The notes beneath the pieces are model-generated. The model ran no database searches. It saw nothing but the letters and a program-made list of their open reading frames with translations, and was not told the origin of the DNA. A DNA stretch of 6,263 bases, taken from contig NZ_JBCLNF010000021.1 of assembly GCF_039062465.1 (NCBI RefSeq), positions 1 through 6,263 of the forward strand. Direction: 5' to 3'. Shown piece by piece: positions 5,101 to 6,263 of the stretch. This DNA is from Parolsenella sp958406235. Lineage in GTDB: Bacteria; Actinomycetota; Coriobacteriia; Coriobacteriales; Atopobiaceae. Each line of letters starts with the position of its first letter. The first letter of the stretch is position 1. The translations under genes and the position numbers were made by a program.

Positions 5101-5233
5101 CTATGGTTCGAAACGAACCATAGTGTTGAAAAAGCTATGGTTTGAAACGAACCATAGCTATGGTTTGAAACGAACCATAGGGCTATGGTTTGAAACGAAC
5201 CATAGAAAACGGCATACGTATGGTTCGTTTCGA
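5101..5233. repeat. Array of four 23-bp palindromes plus a degenerate fifth
   Basis: Four units lie at 5101-5123, 5135-5157, 5158-5180 and 5183-5205. Each has arms CTATGGTTCG and CGAACCATAG around AAA; units 2-4 have T in place of C at position 9. Gaps between units are 11, 0 and 2 bp. A fifth, partial unit (tatggttcg at 5219-5227, then tttcga) is in the reverse orientation. A half-site-like tatggtcaaa touches the toxin promoter -35 (about 5080-5089). The array sits just upstream of the toxin-antitoxin promoter and next to DnaA-box-like motifs. It may be a set of Rep-binding iterons, a partition site or a multi-site operator. Gaps are far too short for a CRISPR array. Confidence 0.8.
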
Positions 5234-5243
5234 CCCCCCTACG

Positions 5244-5330
5244 ATTAGAGAGAATTAGAGAAAACTAGTAAATGTCTCTGTCGGGATTTTTCGCTGTTGA
5301 AAACCCGACCACTGTTGAAAACTTTCCACA
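5244..5330. other. Possible replication origin: AT-rich repeats and DnaA-box-like motifs
   Basis: ATTAGAGA occurs twice 10 bp apart (5244 and 5254), followed by an AT-rich tract. TGTTGAAAAC occurs at 5295-5304 and 5313-5322; the second is followed directly by TTTCCACA (5323-5330), making an imperfect palindrome. A third TGTTGAAAA lies between palindromes 1 and 2 (5124-5132). TTTTCAACA and CTTTCCACA each differ by one position from the relaxed DnaA box TTWTNCACA. Together with the palindrome array this resembles an iteron-type origin, but it is far from the rep gene on this plasmid. Confidence 0.4.
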
Positions 5331-5480
5331 CCCGCCCTTGCCGACCACAGCCAAACCGGAGGGCGCGACAGCTCAAATCGACCAGAAAGCAACCGACGCG
5401 CCCAAGGCGCTTCGCGCCAGGCAGTGAGAACGGATGGAGCGTGAACCCATCTGTGAAGCCACCAGATGCCCAGAATCGGC
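5331..5480. other. Noncoding stretch, nothing recognised
   Basis: Between the DnaA-box-like motifs and the terminator I see no convincing gene. A plus-strand frame of 62 codons crosses it from a TTG start but encodes an Arg/Pro-rich string without a ribosome site. Only a small GGCGC/GCGCC hairpin (about 5407-5419) stands out. Confidence 0.5.
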
Positions 5481-5518
5481 CGTAAAAGGAAATGGCCGCA
5501 GACTTCTACCTGCGGCCA
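5481..5518 (-). terminator. Terminator after the 110-aa unknown gene
   Basis: On the minus strand a perfect 9-bp stem TGGCCGCAG/CTGCGGCCA (5518-5510 with 5501-5493, 8-nt loop) is followed by TTTCCTTTT (5492-5484). A shorter GAGCC/GGCTC hairpin (5526-5542) lies between it and the stop codon at 5565. It probably ends the relaxase-RHH-unknown transcript. Confidence 0.72.
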
Positions 5519-5564
5519 CGTTTCGGAGCCTTAAAACGGCTCTCAGTCGTTCATTTACGGCAAA

Positions 5565-5897
5565 TCACCCGACGGAGCAATAGACGCACCCGCTTTCCGG
5601 GTCGTACTCCCAATCTCCGGGAAGCTCGTTGCCGCCCGAATCGACCTCGACCCACCAATCGTCCTCGGGGTCTCCCTTGACGCGCCAGCGGCGCTTGCCG
5701 AGTTCCTGCACGAGGTCATCGCCGTCGGCCTTCACGAGCGCGGAATCGCCCACGTCGGCGATGCGCTCGACGGACAGCACCCACGCCTTGCCCTCGGCAT
5801 CCGAGATTCGGTTGAGGAACGCCGCAAGCTCGAAGTCCGCGACCTCGGTGCGCTCGCACTCCCCCGACCTGCGCAGCACGGAAACATTCCACTTCAT
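5565..5897 (-). CDS. Small acidic protein of unknown function, last gene of the mobilization unit
   Basis: This 110-aa protein is not recognised. The N-terminus (MKWNVSVLRRSGECERTEVADF) and regular alternation suggest a small alpha/beta domain. The second half is rich in acid and tryptophan (GDPEDDWWVEVD, residues 75-86). The protein ends in CVYCSVG, a terminal CxxC that could bind metal or be redox-active. No signal peptide or membrane segment is seen. ATG at 5897 was chosen because GGAGG lies 8 nt upstream, inside the end of the RHH gene. The ATG at 5933 would add 12 residues and overlap that gene further. It follows the RHH stop by 2 nt and precedes a terminator, so it should be made together with the RHH protein. 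Like the gene after Rep, it is short, acidic and carries a CxxC pair, though I see no clear sequence similarity between them. Confidence 0.7.
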   Translation of the reverse strand: MKWNVSVLRRSGECERTEVADFELAAFLNRISDAEGKAWVLSVERIADVGDSALVKADGDDLVQELGKRRWRVKGDPEDDWWVEVDSGGNELPGDWEYDPESGCVYCSVG

Positions 5898-5899
5898 GG

Positions 5900-6263
5900 C
5901 TATCCCCTCCAAGCCCTCTTGAGCCTTTGCCATCGGCTCATCTTCTGCTCGGCCGATTCAAGCGCGAGCGCCTGCGTTGTCTCGTGGTGGAGCGCCTGGG
6001 CGCCCTGCACGGCCTTGGTTCCGTCGGCCACGGTGTCCATGAGCTTTGCTATCTGCTCGTCCTTCTTGGCAAGCTGGTCGATGAGCGCAGCAAGCGCAGA
6101 CGAGTCCGTCGAGCCAACTTGATTTGCCGTATTCCCAACGTATTTCTCGGAGGAATACACCTGTATTGCAGCTTCAACGACTTCGGTTGCCGTCATATTC
6201 TCGTTCTCGGCAATTTCGGTGATTCTATCTGCCGTTTCCTGTTCGATTCGATATGTTCTCGAT
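5900..6263 (-). CDS. Ribbon-helix-helix protein with C-terminal coiled coil (124 aa across the circular junction)
   Basis: Role inferred: a small DNA-binding regulator, mobilization accessory or partition-type protein. On the circle it runs from GTG at 88 through the junction to TAG at 5902-5900. Residues 1-45 follow the RHH pattern: a basic strand KVSRTYRI, then helix EQETADRITEIAENEN, turn, and helix TATEVVEAAIQVYSSE. Residues about 58-110 look like a charged heptad coiled coil (ALIDQLAKKDEQIAKLMDTV), and the tail is basic (RWQRLKRAWRG). This layout recalls Gram-positive plasmid proteins with an N-terminal DNA-binding domain plus a DUF536-like tail, but I cannot prove homology. It lies downstream of the relaxase on the same strand, as accessory proteins often do. 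The stop is 2 nt before the next gene's start, and that gene's ribosome site lies inside this gene, so the two are probably coupled. The window holds this piece as 5'-truncated. Confidence 0.78.
   Translation of the reverse strand, partial: SRTYRIEQETADRITEIAENENMTATEVVEAAIQVYSSEKYVGNTANQVGSTDSSALAALIDQLAKKDEQIAKLMDTVADGTKAVQGAQALHHETTQALALESAEQKMSRWQRLKRAWRG
6187..6263. repeat. Right copy of the 77-bp terminal direct repeat (circular overlap)
   Basis: This is the second copy of bases 1-77, without mismatch. Collapsing it joins 6186 to 1 and restores the 5' end of the RHH/coiled-coil gene. Confidence 0.92.

Noticed and set aside
5101..5205. CRISPR array
   Set aside because: The repeated units are palindromes with gaps of 0-11 bp, so there are no spacers; no cas genes are present.
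4355..5248. Plus-strand open frame of 297 codons across the toxin-antitoxin region
   Set aside because: It runs through the palindrome array, translating repeats, and opposes two well-supported overlapping genes.
5297..5485. 62-codon plus-strand frame
   Set aside because: TTG start, Arg/Pro-rich product, no ribosome site, and overlap with DnaA-box-like repeats.
1..6263. tRNA or rRNA genes
   Set aside because: No cloverleaf with a GTTCRA-type T-loop and no rRNA-like stretch was seen on either strand by eye.

Overview
The first 77 bases recur exactly as the last 77 bases (1-77 = 6187-6263). The simplest reading is a complete circular molecule of about 6186 bp, written with a short overlap. 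Gene content fits a small mobilizable plasmid: a MobV/Pre-type relaxase, a primase-like replication initiator (Rep), a toxin-antitoxin pair and several small ribbon-helix-helix (RHH) proteins. All genes that I accept lie on the minus strand. Coding sequence is GC-rich with G/C-biased third positions. The toxin and antitoxin look like types I associate with actinobacteria, perhaps gut Coriobacteriia or bifidobacteria. The host guess is weak because no chromosomal marker is present.

Layout in the direction of transcription (descending coordinates). The Rep gene (3724-2240) is followed after 1 nt by a small gene of unknown function (2238-1912). A gene-free, hairpin-packed stretch (1911-1381) holds the best oriT candidate. 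The relaxase (1380-157) follows. A 124-aa RHH/coiled-coil protein then crosses the ends of the window (88 to 1, continuing at 6186 to 5900), and a 110-aa unknown gene (5897-5565) follows 2 nt later. After a terminator (5518-5481) comes a noncoding block (about 5480-5035) with DnaA-box-like motifs, AT-rich repeats, four near-identical 23-bp palindromes and a near-consensus promoter. That promoter drives a BrnT-like toxin (5034-4768) and an RHH antitoxin (4771-4493) that overlap by ATGA. Next come a hairpin, a frameshifted mini-gene (4401-4292) and a second RHH protein (4295-4029) related to the antitoxin. A strong terminator is fused to a second palindrome, and two 75-bp direct repeats lead back into Rep.

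Likely working logic (inference): Rep with one of two candidate origin regions (3726-4020 or 5101-5330) replicates the plasmid. The relaxase acts at the hairpins upstream of its own gene and allows mobilization by a helper element. The toxin-antitoxin pair stabilizes inheritance. Three RHH proteins and at least three sets of operator-like repeats (85-130, 5051-5233, 3959-3991) suggest that regulation or partition is carried mainly by small DNA-binding proteins.
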